The translations under genes were made by a program, and so were the position numbers. A stretch of DNA of 64,000 nt, taken from NCBI GenBank assembly GCA_016711205.1, contig JADJTM010000002.1:682001-746000 (forward strand). The letters run 5' to 3'. The DNA comes from Micropruina sp. GTDB lineage: Bacteria; Actinomycetota; Actinomycetes; Propionibacteriales; Propionibacteriaceae. Numbering within the stretch: the first letter of the stretch is position 1; each line of letters starts with the position of its first letter. Positions 34,575-43,883 of the stretch are shown in pieces. Below the pieces are notes generated by a model. The model had not been told where the DNA came from. It saw only the letters and a program-made list of their open reading frames with translations, and made no database searches.

Positions 34575-35596
34575 CCGACGCGGTCTCAGCGCTGTCAACG
34601 ACGGCGGGCTGGACGATTAGCCGAGCCTGTCGTGTCACTGGCCTGCCACGCGCCTCTTTCTATCGGTTGACCAGGGGTTATTGTCACGATCGGCGGGTGC
34701 CGGAGCCGGTGCCGCATCGTGACCGGCACCAGCCGGCGGCCCTGGCCGAGGCCGAGCGGGCCCAAGTGATCGAGTCGCTGGTGGCGGATGAATACGCCGA
34801 GCTGTCGGTCGTGCAAACCTATTGGCGCAGTTTCGATGCCGGGCAGGTGAGCTGTTCGCAAGCCACGTTCTACCGGATCGCCCGATCCGAGAACCTGGTC
34901 GGGGATCGCCGCCGGCAACGGAGCCAAGGCAGCGGATCACGCCGGAAACGGCCCGCTCCGACCGCGCAGGCGTTCCGACCGAACCAACTGTGGTCCTGGG
35001 ACGCGACCGAGTTGTGCGGCGGCCCAGAAGGCCTCGAGTGTTACCAGTTGATGCTGATCCTCGACGTCTACTCTCGCTTCCCGACCGGCTGGCTGATCGA
35101 ACCCACTACCACCAGCCACGCCGCCAAAAGGCTCTTCCGGCGCGCGTTCCAGCAACACGGCCACGTGGATGTCGTCCATGCCGATAACGGCTCCGCGATG
35201 CGCTCAGCCGACCTGGCCGGCGTCTTCAACGACCACCACGTCACCGGATCGTTCTCCCGTCCGCGCGTCAGCAACGACAACCCGTTTTCCGAATCCATGT
35301 TTAAAACCATCAAATACGACATCGACCACCCACCCCGGTTCGATGACATCGACCACGCCCGCGCCTGGACACAAGCTTTCCTCGATCGATACGCCAACCA
35401 CCACAGACACTCCGGCATCGGCTACTACACCCCGGCTGCCGTCTACCACGGCACCGTCGCCACCGACCAAGCCCGACGGCAAGCACAACTCGACGCCTAC
35501 CACGCCGCACACCCCAACCGCTTCCGACAAGCACCCCGAGCCCCCACCGTCGGACCCACCGGCATCAACACTCGCGAACTGTCCACACCAGGTTGA
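34547..35596 (+). CDS. IS3-like OrfB, DDE transposase
   Basis: A 349-residue integrase-type transposase. The N-terminal HTH (TISRACRVTGLPRASFYRL) is followed by the DDE core: first Asp in SWDATELC, second in VVHADNGSAM, and Glu in NPFSESMFKTIKYD, spaced as in IS3/retroviral integrases. It then ends in a DNA-handling tail. The frame is intact up to the stop at 35596, which lies in the right terminal repeat. Confidence 0.92.
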   Translation: MAEAAQVVLTDAVSALSTTAGWTISRACRVTGLPRASFYRLTRGYCHDRRVPEPVPHRDRHQPAALAEAERAQVIESLVADEYAELSVVQTYWRSFDAGQVSCSQATFYRIARSENLVGDRRRQRSQGSGSRRKRPAPTAQAFRPNQLWSWDATELCGGPEGLECYQLMLILDVYSRFPTGWLIEPTTTSHAAKRLFRRAFQQHGHVDVVHADNGSAMRSADLAGVFNDHHVTGSFSRPRVSNDNPFSESMFKTIKYDIDHPPRFDDIDHARAWTQAFLDRYANHHRHSGIGYYTPAAVYHGTVATDQARRQAQLDAYHAAHPNRFRQAPRAPTVGPTGINTRELSTPG

Positions 35597-35659
35597 CAAC
35601 TTCGGAGCTCCGCGAGCGGCAAATAGTTAGGCGAGCGCCAAGGGGACGGACCGAACTGC

Positions 35660-36109
35660 TCAGGCGGGCGGTCCGCTGGGCGGGGTGGCCAGCCGGGCCG
35701 CAGCAGCGTTCACCTTCTTGGCTTCCTGGCGCCGATCCCACCAGCGCCGGATCACCAGCCAGCCCAGAAACCAGCCGCCCAGCGCGGTGACCAGCCACAC
35801 GATCAGGGCCGTGCGCACCCAGGCACCGAGTCCCGAGATGGTCAACCCGCCGCCGGACAGCAGGGTGGCGACCCACAGCGCGAGCAGGGTGGACACGATG
35901 CCGATGCCGCCGAGTACGGCCGAGGCGTACTTGCGCGCCATGTTCCACACGAAGGGCGACAGGATCGCCTGCGCGGCTGCGAAGATCAACACGGCGATCA
36001 CGAACCCCGACCACTGCAGGGTCACGCCCGTGGCTACGTTGGCGGCGATCAACAGCCCAACCGCGGACAGCACCACGTTGATGGCGAAGGTCAACAATGC
36101 GCGGATCAT
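35660..36109 (-). CDS. Four-helix membrane protein (phage holin-like family)
   Basis: A 149-residue protein with four transmembrane segments: LLTFAINVVLSAVGLLIAAN, FVIAVLIFAAAQAIL, GGIGIVSTLLALWVATLL and WVRTALIVWLVTALGGWFL, then a basic tail WDRRQEAKKV. This topology fits the phage holin family IV-like membrane proteins common in actinobacteria, but the family is broad and the role is unknown. ATG 36109. Confidence 0.65.
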   Translation of the reverse strand: MIRALLTFAINVVLSAVGLLIAANVATGVTLQWSGFVIAVLIFAAAQAILSPFVWNMARKYASAVLGGIGIVSTLLALWVATLLSGGGLTISGLGAWVRTALIVWLVTALGGWFLGWLVIRRWWDRRQEAKKVNAAAARLATPPSGPPA

Positions 36110-36161
36110 GGCATGAGCGTCCCACCCCGACCCGCCCGCGACAAGCACCCCACGCGCCGGG

Positions 36162-37033
36162 TCAGGGCGAATCGCCCGATCGCGGCTGCACCTCGGTCAG
36201 CTCGATCGGTTGCCGAGCCGATCGGCCGTGCTTCAACCGGTGCCGCAGGTTGCCCAGCGCCGCCGAGAGCAACCGGGCCGGCTCGGTGCCGCGGTACTCC
36301 ACCCGGTCGCTGCCGATCAGCCCGAGCAGCGGCTCGGCCGCCTCGTCGGGGTCGAGCCCGAGCGCCGCCACCACGGACGGGAACCGCTCCAGACCCTGCC
36401 CGAACCCACGGACGGCGTCGATGCGGCCCAGCATGTCGGTGCGCACCAGGCCGGGGTTGAAGGCATGCACCCGCACCCCGCTGCCCTTCTGTTCCGACGC
36501 CAGTGCACGCGTGAACGCCCGCACCCACGTCTTCGCCGAGCCGTACGCCGCCTGGTTGGTGACCGGGCCGTCGTCCCCGCGTCCGAGCAGGTTGATCAGG
36601 TCGCCCGCGCCCTTCGGCACCATCGCATCCAGGGCGGCCAGCGAGCCGAAGTAGGTGCCGCGGATCACCGTGTCCGTGGTGGCCAGAAAGTCGCTCTCGG
36701 GTGTCAGCCGCACCGGGCCGAACGCGCCCGCCCGGCCGGCGTTGTTCACCCACAGATCGAGCCGTCCGGTGCTCTCGATCGCCGCGTCGCGCAGCGCGAA
36801 CACCTCTTCGCGGCGGGTGACGTCGCAGCGCAACGCGTCCACGGCCAGGCCTGCTCGCGCCACCGCGCCGCGGCCTGCGTGACCCGCGCTTCGTTGCGCG
36901 ACCCGATCAGCACCCGGCAGCCTCGTCCGGCGAGCAGGGCGGTGATCGCCGCACCCAGGCCGCTGCCGCCGCCGGTGACCACCGCCGTCCGTCCGGACAG
37001 ATCGACGGGCTCAGTACTGCGCTTCGCGAACAT
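36162..37033 (-). pseudogene. SDR-family oxidoreductase, frameshifted
   Basis: ATG 37033 starts MFAKRSTEPVDLSGRTAVVTGGGSGLGAAI, the TGxxxGxG cofactor loop, then RVLIGSRNEARVTQAA. Near 36850-36870 the frame changes; the second frame continues as VDALRCDVTRREEVFALRD, WVNNAGRAG, and the AYGSAKTW active-site motif, to the stop at 36162. One lost base in a CG-rich stretch is enough. The intact protein would be about 290 residues. Substrate unknown. Confidence 0.75.
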
Positions 37034-37121
37034 GACACCTTCCTGTTCGGGGGCCGATGTGCCACGGTGACCCCATGATGCCAACCGATACCGCCCGGTG
37101 CGTGCCTGCGCGGAGGCCGTG

Positions 37122-37487
37122 ATGGGTGCCGAAACGCCGCAGCAGTACCTGGACGCCGCCCCCGAGCCCGGACGTCTGTGGCTGACCGAGTTCTGGGCCC
37201 ACGTTGAGCAGCGCTGCCCCGACCTGCCGTTGGTGATGTTCCGCTCGACGCCGATGTTCAAGTTCACCGACAGCTACCTCAAGGGCTACGTGATGTTCAC
37301 CGCGGCCAAGGGTCACTTCTCGGCGCACGCCATCGACTTCGACCTGGTCGCCGCCGCGCAGCAGTCGATCACCGGTGCGTTCGGCGGCAAGGGGTCGGTG
37401 AGCGTCAAGTACGCCAACACCGACGCCAAGCCGGAACTCACCCAGTTCGTGGACGACGTGCTGCGCCGCCACGGCTACCTGAACTGA
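37122..37487 (+). CDS. DUF1801 protein
   Basis: A 121-residue small protein with the DUF1801 fold: RPGRLWLTEFWAHVEQRCPDLP-like N-terminal helix, VMFRSTPMFKF, SYLKGYVMFTAAKGHFSAHAIDF, and a closing KYANTDAKPELTQFVDDVL. ATG 37122 behind GCGGAGG. Function unknown. It is divergent from the SDR and convergent with the ABM gene. Confidence 0.75.
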   Translation: MGAETPQQYLDAAPEPGRLWLTEFWAHVEQRCPDLPLVMFRSTPMFKFTDSYLKGYVMFTAAKGHFSAHAIDFDLVAAAQQSITGAFGGKGSVSVKYANTDAKPELTQFVDDVLRRHGYLN

Positions 37488-37496
37488 ACTTCACTG

Positions 37497-37817
37497 CTAC
37501 ATCTGGATCTCGCCGAGTTCGTTCCAGCCGTCCTGGTCGATCTCGTAGCTGATGATCTTCGGACGGCTGGCCGCGTACTGGCCCTGGGTGGCCATCGCCG
37601 TGCGGAAGTGCTCGCTGTTCACATGCAGTCCGCCGGCTTCACCGTCGCGGAACGCCTCGACCAGGACGTACTCGTTCGGGTTGTCGACGCTGCGCGACCA
37701 GTCGAACCACAAGCAACCGGGCTCGGCGCGGGTGGCCTCGGTGAACTCACGGGTGAGCTCCATGAAGTCGTCGGCGTACTCGGGCTTCACGTCCCACTTC
37801 ACTGTGATGGTGATCAT
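37497..37817 (-). CDS. ABM-family monooxygenase-like protein
   Basis: A 106-residue antibiotic biosynthesis monooxygenase (ABM) domain protein: ITITVKWDVKPEYADDFMELTREFT, RAEPGCLWFDWSRSVDNPNEYVLVEAFRD, and HVNSEHFRTAM. Dimeric ferredoxin-like fold, often quinol oxygenases such as YgiN. ATG 37817. Stand-alone; role unknown. Confidence 0.82.
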   Translation of the reverse strand: MITITVKWDVKPEYADDFMELTREFTEATRAEPGCLWFDWSRSVDNPNEYVLVEAFRDGEAGGLHVNSEHFRTAMATQGQYAASRPKIISYEIDQDGWNELGEIQM

Positions 37818-37908
37818 GGGGGACAGTGTGCACGGTGCCGTCGCCGCCCGCAGTAGCCCGGGGCGATCATTCTCACCCCGCGACAACAGACGGCGACAGC
37901 CCCCCGCG

Positions 37909-38100
37909 TCAGCAGCAGCGTTCCTGCACCGCCGACTCGGCCGCGTCGGCTCGCTGCCGCCACCAGGCGCGCGCATCCAGCGGCGGCTGGCCGGGGTGCT
38001 GCACCCGGTGCCGCTGCACGTACCGGTCATAGGCCGAGTCGCCCAGCAGATCCCCGACGAATCCGCTGAGGGTGCGCCAGCCCCGGGCGAGCGCTGTCAT
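37909..38100 (-). CDS. YbdD/YjiX-family small protein
   Basis: A 63-residue protein of the YbdD/YjiX family: GDSAYDRYVQRHRVQHPGQP and an acidic-to-basic C-terminus ending ERCC. YbdD is the small partner of CstA and is needed for pyruvate or peptide uptake. ATG overlaps the CstA stop (ATGA), so the two are translated together. Confidence 0.85.
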   Translation of the reverse strand: MTALARGWRTLSGFVGDLLGDSAYDRYVQRHRVQHPGQPPLDARAWWRQRADAAESAVQERCC

Positions 38101-40517
38101 GTCGCGACCGGCTCGTCATCGTCGCCCAACTTCGACTCGTCGAGCAGGACTCCGCGGCCGTGTCCAGCCAGGAGTGCCGGATCGCCGACGATCGCGTACT
38201 CGGCCTCGACCTTGCGCTCCAGCGGGGAGGCGATCAGGTGCGAAGGAGCGTAGAAGTTCGACTCGACGCGCGGATCCTCCGACGAGGGTGCGTCCTCACC
38301 GCGGACGGTGCGTGCCACCCGCACGCCGGCCGCCACCAGTACCGCGGCCACCGACACCACGAACACGATCGACAGGGTGCCCTGGATGAAGGTGTTGCGG
38401 GCCACCGCCTGCTGGATCGCCAGGTTGGCGGCGTCCAGGTTGCCGGTGGCGAGCTTCGCCTGGGCGTCGGCGTACTGCCTCCAGTAACCCAGTGCCGGGT
38501 CGCTGCTGAAGATCTTCTGGAACGAGGCGGTGAAGGTGGTCGCCACATCGAACGTCAGCGGCAGCAGCGGTATCCAGACCCACTTCAGGTAGCCCTTGCG
38601 CACCACCATCACCGTCACCACGGTGAGCGCCACCGCCGCGATCAGCTGATTGGCGATGCCGAACAGCGGGTACAGCGTCTGAATGCCACCGCGCGGGTCG
38701 GTGACACCCATCAGCAACAGCGAACCCCAGGCGGCAACGACGATCGCGGTGGTGATCCACGACCCGACCCGCCAGGACGGGTTGGCGAACTTCGGCACCC
38801 AGTTGCCGATCGCGTCGGAGAGCTGGAACCTCGCCACCCTGGTGACGGCGTCCACCGCCGACAGAATGAAGAGCGCTTCGAACATGATCGCGAAGTGGTA
38901 CCAGAAGCCCATCATTCCGGTGCCGCCGATCAGCGGGACGCGGTGCAGGATCGCCGCCATGCCCACCGCCAGGGTGGGGGCGCCGCCCGTCCGCGAGACG
39001 ACGGAGGCCTCGCCGACGTCCTCGGCCACCTGTTCGAGGGCTTCCGGCCCGCTGATCACGCGCTCGGTGCCGTTGGGGTCGGTGACCCGCCACTCGACGG
39101 CGACCGGCGTTCCGTCGGGGTTCACCGCCAGCTTCTGGACGGCCTTCGTGGCCGCATCGGCCTTCTCGGCGCCGGTCGAGGCGGCGCTGATCGACGTGCC
39201 CGCGGCCGCGTTGATCGAGGCGGTGGACATGTTCATCGCGAAGTAGACGCCCTGGTTGAGGCTGACCGCCGCGCACAGGGCGGCGACCGCGACGAACGAC
39301 TCCATCAGCATGCCGCCGTAGCCGATGAAGCGGGCCTGCGACTCCTTCTGGATCATCTTCGGCGTGGTGCCGGACGACACCATGGCATGCATGCCGGACA
39401 GCGCGCCGCAGGCGATGGTGATGAACAGGAACGGGAACAGGGCACCGGCGAACACCGGGCCGGCGGTGTTGAACGCGAAGTTGGTGAAGGCCGGCATTTC
39501 GGCGATCGGGCGGACCAGGACGATGCCCATCGCCAGCACCACGATGGTGCCGACCTTCATGAAGGTGGAGAGGTAGTCGCGCGGGGTGAGCAGCAGCCAC
39601 ACCGGCAGCACGGCGGCGGCGAAACCGTAGATCACCATCGCCCAGACCAGGGTGGTGGGCGAGAGGTGCAGGTAGGCGCCGAGCGGGCTCTCGGCCACCC
39701 ACCGTCCGCCGATGATGGCGGCGATCAACAGCGCGAATCCGACGAGCGAGACCTGGGTGATCTTGCCCGGCTGGATGAACCGCAGCCACAGCCCCATCAG
39801 CAGCGCGATCGGAATGGTGCACCCCACGGCGAACACGCCCCACGGGCTTTCGGCGAGGGCGTTCACGCAGACCATGGCCAGCACGGCCAGCACGATCATC
39901 AGCATCGCGAAGACCACGACCAGGGCGATGGTGCCGCCGACCGGGCCGATCTCGTCCCTGGCCATCTGGCCCAGGGACCGTCCGCCGCGGCGCATCGAGT
40001 AGAACAGCACCAGCATGTCCTGGACGGCTCCGGCGACGATCACGCCGAAGATGATCCACATGGTGCCGGGCAGGTAACCCATCTGGGCGGCCAGCACCGG
40101 GCCGACCAGCGGTCCGGCGCCCGCGATGGCGGCGAAGTGGTGGCCGTAGAGCACCACCCAGTGGGTGGGGTCGAAGTCGGTGCCGTTGTTGATCCGCTCT
40201 GCTGGCGTGGCGTTGGTGTCGTCGGGCCGCATCACCGCCCGCTGCACGAACAGGGCGTAGAACCGGTAGCCGATCATGTAGGTGCAGACCGCGGCGATTA
40301 CGAACCAGATCGTGTTCACCTGCTCGCCGCGGACGATGGCCAGCATCGTCCAGGCCCAGGCTCCGAGCAGCGAGACCACCACCCACAAGGCGACCTTCAG
40401 CGGCGTCCACTTGCCCCGCGGGCGCAGCGCGACCGGCGTGCCGCGCGGGTTGCGGATGATCTGTGCGGATTCGTCGTCGGAATAGCTGGGAACGGTGGGT
40501 GCGGTATCGACTGACAT
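38097..40517 (-). CDS. cstA: CstA-type carbon starvation transporter
   Basis: An 806-residue membrane protein of the CstA family, which imports peptides or pyruvate at starvation. Many transmembrane segments; the family signature AGAGPLVGPVLAAQMGYLPG lies near residue 130. An unusual soluble segment between about 430 and 520 (rich in Ala/Asp/Thr) sits between membrane spans. ATG 40517 behind GGAGG. Downstream YbdD overlaps by 4 bp. Confidence 0.92.
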   Translation of the reverse strand: MSVDTAPTVPSYSDDESAQIIRNPRGTPVALRPRGKWTPLKVALWVVVSLLGAWAWTMLAIVRGEQVNTIWFVIAAVCTYMIGYRFYALFVQRAVMRPDDTNATPAERINNGTDFDPTHWVVLYGHHFAAIAGAGPLVGPVLAAQMGYLPGTMWIIFGVIVAGAVQDMLVLFYSMRRGGRSLGQMARDEIGPVGGTIALVVVFAMLMIVLAVLAMVCVNALAESPWGVFAVGCTIPIALLMGLWLRFIQPGKITQVSLVGFALLIAAIIGGRWVAESPLGAYLHLSPTTLVWAMVIYGFAAAVLPVWLLLTPRDYLSTFMKVGTIVVLAMGIVLVRPIAEMPAFTNFAFNTAGPVFAGALFPFLFITIACGALSGMHAMVSSGTTPKMIQKESQARFIGYGGMLMESFVAVAALCAAVSLNQGVYFAMNMSTASINAAAGTSISAASTGAEKADAATKAVQKLAVNPDGTPVAVEWRVTDPNGTERVISGPEALEQVAEDVGEASVVSRTGGAPTLAVGMAAILHRVPLIGGTGMMGFWYHFAIMFEALFILSAVDAVTRVARFQLSDAIGNWVPKFANPSWRVGSWITTAIVVAAWGSLLLMGVTDPRGGIQTLYPLFGIANQLIAAVALTVVTVMVVRKGYLKWVWIPLLPLTFDVATTFTASFQKIFSSDPALGYWRQYADAQAKLATGNLDAANLAIQQAVARNTFIQGTLSIVFVVSVAAVLVAAGVRVARTVRGEDAPSSEDPRVESNFYAPSHLIASPLERKVEAEYAIVGDPALLAGHGRGVLLDESKLGDDDEPVAT

Positions 40518-40648
40518 GTGTCGCCTCCGGCTCGGGTGGTTACACAGCATCCTGCAGCAAATTGCATCGGTTGGGGGCGAGTGGGTGAAGGTACCTGAGG
40601 GTTTCGCGCCGCCGCCCAGTGTTATGCGACACGCCCTAGGCTGAGCGG

Positions 40649-41701
40649 ATGCTGACCGCGCTGCACGCATTGGTCTACTCCGACGATCCCGCCGCCACGC
40701 GCCGGTTCTTCAGCGAGGTGCTCCGGCGGCCGTTCGTCTCAGAAGGGGAGCGCGGCGACCCGTCCGACTGGCTGATCTTTCGCACCGGCCCCAGTGAACT
40801 CGGCGTGCACCCGACCCAGGAGGGGGAGTGGAGCGCCCCGCGGCACCATTCGTTGTCGCTGATCTGCGACGACCTGGACGCCACCATGGCCGAGCTGGCT
40901 GCCCGCGGCGCCGGCTTCACGGGCGTTCCCCGTGAGCTGGGCTTCGGACGCGGGGTGCTGCTGCAGGTGCCCGGCGCGGACGACCTGCTGCTCTACCAGC
41001 CGGCCCACGCCACCGCCCACGACCTGCCCGCCGGCCACGGTGCCCACGAACCCACTGAGGCCACCGGCACCCATCGCGGCACCCGGATGCCGGTCACCGA
41101 GCCCGAGTGGGAGCAGCACTACGCCCCCGAAGCGATCTGGAGCGGCAACCCCAACGGGGCACTGGTCGCCGAGGTGACCGACCTCGGGCCCGGACGCGTC
41201 GTCGATGTCGGTTGCGGCGAGGGCGCGGACGCGGTGTGGCTGGCGGGCCGGGGCTGGCGGGTGACGGCTTTCGACGTCGCCGACGCCGCGCTCGAACGTG
41301 GCCGGGCCGCGGCCGAGGCGGCTGGTGTTGCCGTCGACTGGGTGCGGGCCGGGCTGCTGTCGTCCGAGCTCGAAGCGGGCTCGTTCGACCTGGTCACCGC
41401 CTGTTACCCGGCGTTGCAGCGCACCCCCGAGCGGCTCGCCGAGCAGGCGCTGCTAGCGCTCGCCGCACCCGGCGGGCGTGTGTTGATGCTGGCCCACGCC
41501 GACGTCGATCGCGCCACGGCGCTCGAGCACGGCTTCGACCCCGACGACTACCTCGATCCTGACGATCTGGTGGCGGCGGCGTCCGACGGCTGGACGATCG
41601 AGCGGCACGAGCGGCGTCCGCGCAGCATCGAGGGGGGTGCCGGCGCGGGGCACCACACCGACATCGTGCTGGTGCTGCGACGCACCGGGGCCGACTCGTG
41701 A
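40649..41701 (+). CDS. VOC-methyltransferase fusion protein
   Basis: A 350-residue protein joining two folds. Residues about 1-120 resemble a VOC/glyoxalase domain (LVYSDDPAATRRFFSEVLRR; LGVHPTQEGEW). From about 145 a class I SAM methyltransferase follows: motif I VVDVGCGEGADAVWLAGRG, then FDVADAALERGRA and FDLVTACYP. The linker is His/Thr-rich. It overlaps the following SDR gene by 4 bp (GTGA). The substrate is unknown. Confidence 0.82.
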   Translation: MLTALHALVYSDDPAATRRFFSEVLRRPFVSEGERGDPSDWLIFRTGPSELGVHPTQEGEWSAPRHHSLSLICDDLDATMAELAARGAGFTGVPRELGFGRGVLLQVPGADDLLLYQPAHATAHDLPAGHGAHEPTEATGTHRGTRMPVTEPEWEQHYAPEAIWSGNPNGALVAEVTDLGPGRVVDVGCGEGADAVWLAGRGWRVTAFDVADAALERGRAAAEAAGVAVDWVRAGLLSSELEAGSFDLVTACYPALQRTPERLAEQALLALAAPGGRVLMLAHADVDRATALEHGFDPDDYLDPDDLVAAASDGWTIERHERRPRSIEGGAGAGHHTDIVLVLRRTGADS

Positions 41702-42510
41702 GCGCGCAGCGGGTCGCACTGGTGACCGGGGCCTCGTCCGGCATCGGCGCCGAGACGGCGCGGAGGCTGGCCGATGCCGGCTGGATCGTCTACGCGGCGG
41801 CCCGGCGCACCGATCGGCTGGAGCAGCTTCGTGGGCGGCAGGTGCGGCCGCTGACGATGGCCGTGACCGACGAGGCGTCGATGACCGCCGGCGTGCAGCA
41901 GGTGCTGGCCGAGGCCGGCCGCATCGACGCGCTGGTGAACAACGCCGGCTACGGCAGCTACGGCGCCGTCGAGGACGTGCCGCTGAGCGAGGCCCGGCGT
42001 CAGTTCGAGGTCAACCTGTTCGGAGCGGCACGGCTGGTGCAACTGGTCGCGCCCGGCATGCGCGAGCGCGGCTCGGGACGCATCGTCAACGTCAGCTCGA
42101 TGGGCGGCCGGTTCGCGATGCCGTTCGGTGCCTGGTACCACGCCACCAAGTTCGCACTCGAGGGTTTCAGCGACGCGCTGCGCCAGGAGCTGGAGCCGTT
42201 CGGGGTGCAGGTGGTGGTGATCCAGCCCGGGGCGATCCGTACCGAGTGGGGCGACATCGCTGCGCAGTCGGCCGTCGAGGCCTCGGGCCAAGGGGCCTAC
42301 GCCGACAGCGCGCGGCGGGTGGCCGAAGCGCTTGAAGGCGCCTCCGGATCCGCCCCGTCCGTGGTCGCCGAAGCGATCGCCAAGGCGGTCACCGCCAGGC
42401 GTCCGCGGGTCCGGTATGCGATCGGTCTGGGTGCCAAGCCGGCGACCGCGGCGGCCCGCCTGCTGCCCGGCCGCGCGCTGGACGCGATCATCGCCCGCGG
42501 CATCGGCTGA
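41698..42510 (+). CDS. SDR-family oxidoreductase
   Basis: A 270-residue classical SDR: VALVTGASSGIGAETARRLA (TGxxxGIG), LVNNAGYGSYG, the active-site Ser in VNVSSMGGRF, and YHATKFALEGF (YxxxK). GTG start overlaps the upstream gene's stop. Ten bases later the P450 begins, so VOC-MT, SDR and P450 form one operon; probable natural-product or lipid modification. Confidence 0.9.
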   Translation: MSAQRVALVTGASSGIGAETARRLADAGWIVYAAARRTDRLEQLRGRQVRPLTMAVTDEASMTAGVQQVLAEAGRIDALVNNAGYGSYGAVEDVPLSEARRQFEVNLFGAARLVQLVAPGMRERGSGRIVNVSSMGGRFAMPFGAWYHATKFALEGFSDALRQELEPFGVQVVVIQPGAIRTEWGDIAAQSAVEASGQGAYADSARRVAEALEGASGSAPSVVAEAIAKAVTARRPRVRYAIGLGAKPATAAARLLPGRALDAIIARGIG

Positions 42511-42519
42511 GGCGACGCG

Positions 42520-43716
42520 ATGAAGGAACCTGTCCGCGAGCGCAAGGCGGCGCGTGCCGGTGAGCCCGATGCGCCGCGGGTGCAGCGTTCGGGGCGCGTC
42601 TGGCAGGTACGCTCCGCGGCGGCGGCTCGGCAGTTGCTGCGCGAGCGACGCTCGACCACGCAGGCCGGCTTCACCGCCGAGGCGATCCCCAAGGGCTATC
42701 TGAAGCATCATCCGATCTTGATGTCGGACGGTCCGCTGCACGACGAGCAACGCACCAAGGTGGGCCGGTTCTTCGCGCCCAAGGTGGTCGAGGCCAAGTA
42801 CCTCGGCCTGATGCAGTCGTGCGCCGACCGGTTGCTCGGCGACGCGGAGGCGTCCGGGGTGGTGCGGCTGGACGAACTGGCCCTGCTCTACACCGTCGAG
42901 GTGACGGCCGAGGCGGTGGGGCTGACCGAGTCGCCGGTACCGGCGATGGCGAAGCGGCTGGTGTCGTTCTTCAACCAGCCGCCGTTCGACATCACTAGGC
43001 CCGAGCTGGGCCGCACCCCGCGGCAGTGGGCGCAGGCGGCGTTCAACGGGCTGCTGCCGATCGTGCGGTTCTATGCCCGTGACGTGCGTCCGGCGATTCG
43101 GGTGCGGCGCGCGCAAGCCCGCGATGACGTGATCAGCCATCTGATCGCCGAGGGGTACACCAACGCCGACATTCTGGTGGAGTGCGTCACCTACGGCACC
43201 GCCGGCATGGTCACCACCCGTGAGTTCATCGCGATGGCCGCGTGGCACCTGCTCGGCAACGACGCGGTGCGGGCGCGCTACCTGGTGGCCGAGCAGGCCG
43301 AGCGGCTGGCGATACTGAACGAGATCATTCGGCTCGAACCGGTGGTCGGGCATCTCTACCGGCGGGTGCAGCAGCCGGTCACGTTCAGCGACCAGGGTGA
43401 AGAGCACACGGCCGAGCCGGGAGATCTGATCGACCTGTGCATCCGTCCGGCCAACGCCGACCCCGAGACCGTCGGCGAGTTACCACTCGCGCTGTGCCCC
43501 GGGCGTCCGTTGCCGCGGGGAGTGAACGAAGCGGTGCTCAGCTTCGGCGACGGGGCGCACAAGTGCCCCGGCCAACCGCTGGCGATGCTCGAATCCGATG
43601 TGCTGCTCCGCCGGCTGCTGGCGCGTCCGGTGAGCATCGTGTCCGAACCCACCATCGAGTGGGACGACCTGATCGCCGGCTATGCGCTGCGCGGGTTCGT
43701 GCTGCGCCTGGGCTGA
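42520..43716 (+). CDS. Cytochrome P450
   Basis: A 398-residue P450. Haem Cys 349 lies in FGDGAHKCPGQPLA, the I-helix Thr in GTAGMVTTREFI and the K-helix ExxR in NEIIRLEP. The N-terminus lacks a membrane anchor, as in bacterial forms. ATG 42520 follows the SDR by 9 bp. Ferredoxin and reductase genes are not adjacent, so electron supply is elsewhere. Substrate unknown. Confidence 0.9.
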   Translation: MKEPVRERKAARAGEPDAPRVQRSGRVWQVRSAAAARQLLRERRSTTQAGFTAEAIPKGYLKHHPILMSDGPLHDEQRTKVGRFFAPKVVEAKYLGLMQSCADRLLGDAEASGVVRLDELALLYTVEVTAEAVGLTESPVPAMAKRLVSFFNQPPFDITRPELGRTPRQWAQAAFNGLLPIVRFYARDVRPAIRVRRAQARDDVISHLIAEGYTNADILVECVTYGTAGMVTTREFIAMAAWHLLGNDAVRARYLVAEQAERLAILNEIIRLEPVVGHLYRRVQQPVTFSDQGEEHTAEPGDLIDLCIRPANADPETVGELPLALCPGRPLPRGVNEAVLSFGDGAHKCPGQPLAMLESDVLLRRLLARPVSIVSEPTIEWDDLIAGYALRGFVLRLG

Positions 43717-43883
43717 GTGGTTCTCGTCGCACCGGGTCACATGGCCGAAGGCCTCCAGGCCGGTGCGGTACGCCCCGGTTCTGAGATCACCCGCACGGGT
43801 CGAGCAGGTTCTCGGCGTGTCGCGGGGTGAGGGTGACGCTGGTGTCGAGATCTCAGAATGATCACGATTGCCCCCGGCACTCA

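Larger units (their letters stand above)
34076..35605 (+). mobile_element. IS3-like insertion sequence, complete
   Basis: A 1530-bp element with two overlapping ORFs. Terminal inverted repeats start at TGTCAACCTGG on both sides (34081 onward and 35598 backward) and continue to GACAGTTCGCGAGTG. The direct repeats AGCTCC at 34070-34075 and 35606-35611 flank it and would be a 6-bp target duplication. If the ends are instead at 34081 and 35598, no duplication is seen. Both ORFs are open, so it may be active. Confidence 0.85.
34043..35636. repeat. Palindromic repeat (AACTATTTG family), interrupted copy
   Basis: Left arm 34043-34067 and right arm 35612-35636 pair like the intact element at 2804-2861, with one mismatch. 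Removing the element and one copy of AGCTCC restores a hairpin with an 8-base loop CAAGCTCC, nearly the loop of the intact copy (CAAGCTTC). Insertion therefore took place in the loop. Confidence 0.85.

Noticed and set aside
34081..35598. IS3-like ends exactly at the TGTCAACC tips
   Set aside because: These limits leave no target duplication; the AGCTCC-flanked limits do, so the latter are preferred, though not certain.
38160..40514. 784-codon frame opposite cstA
   Set aside because: His/Arg/Gly-rich shadow of a clear membrane-protein gene; no family resemblance.
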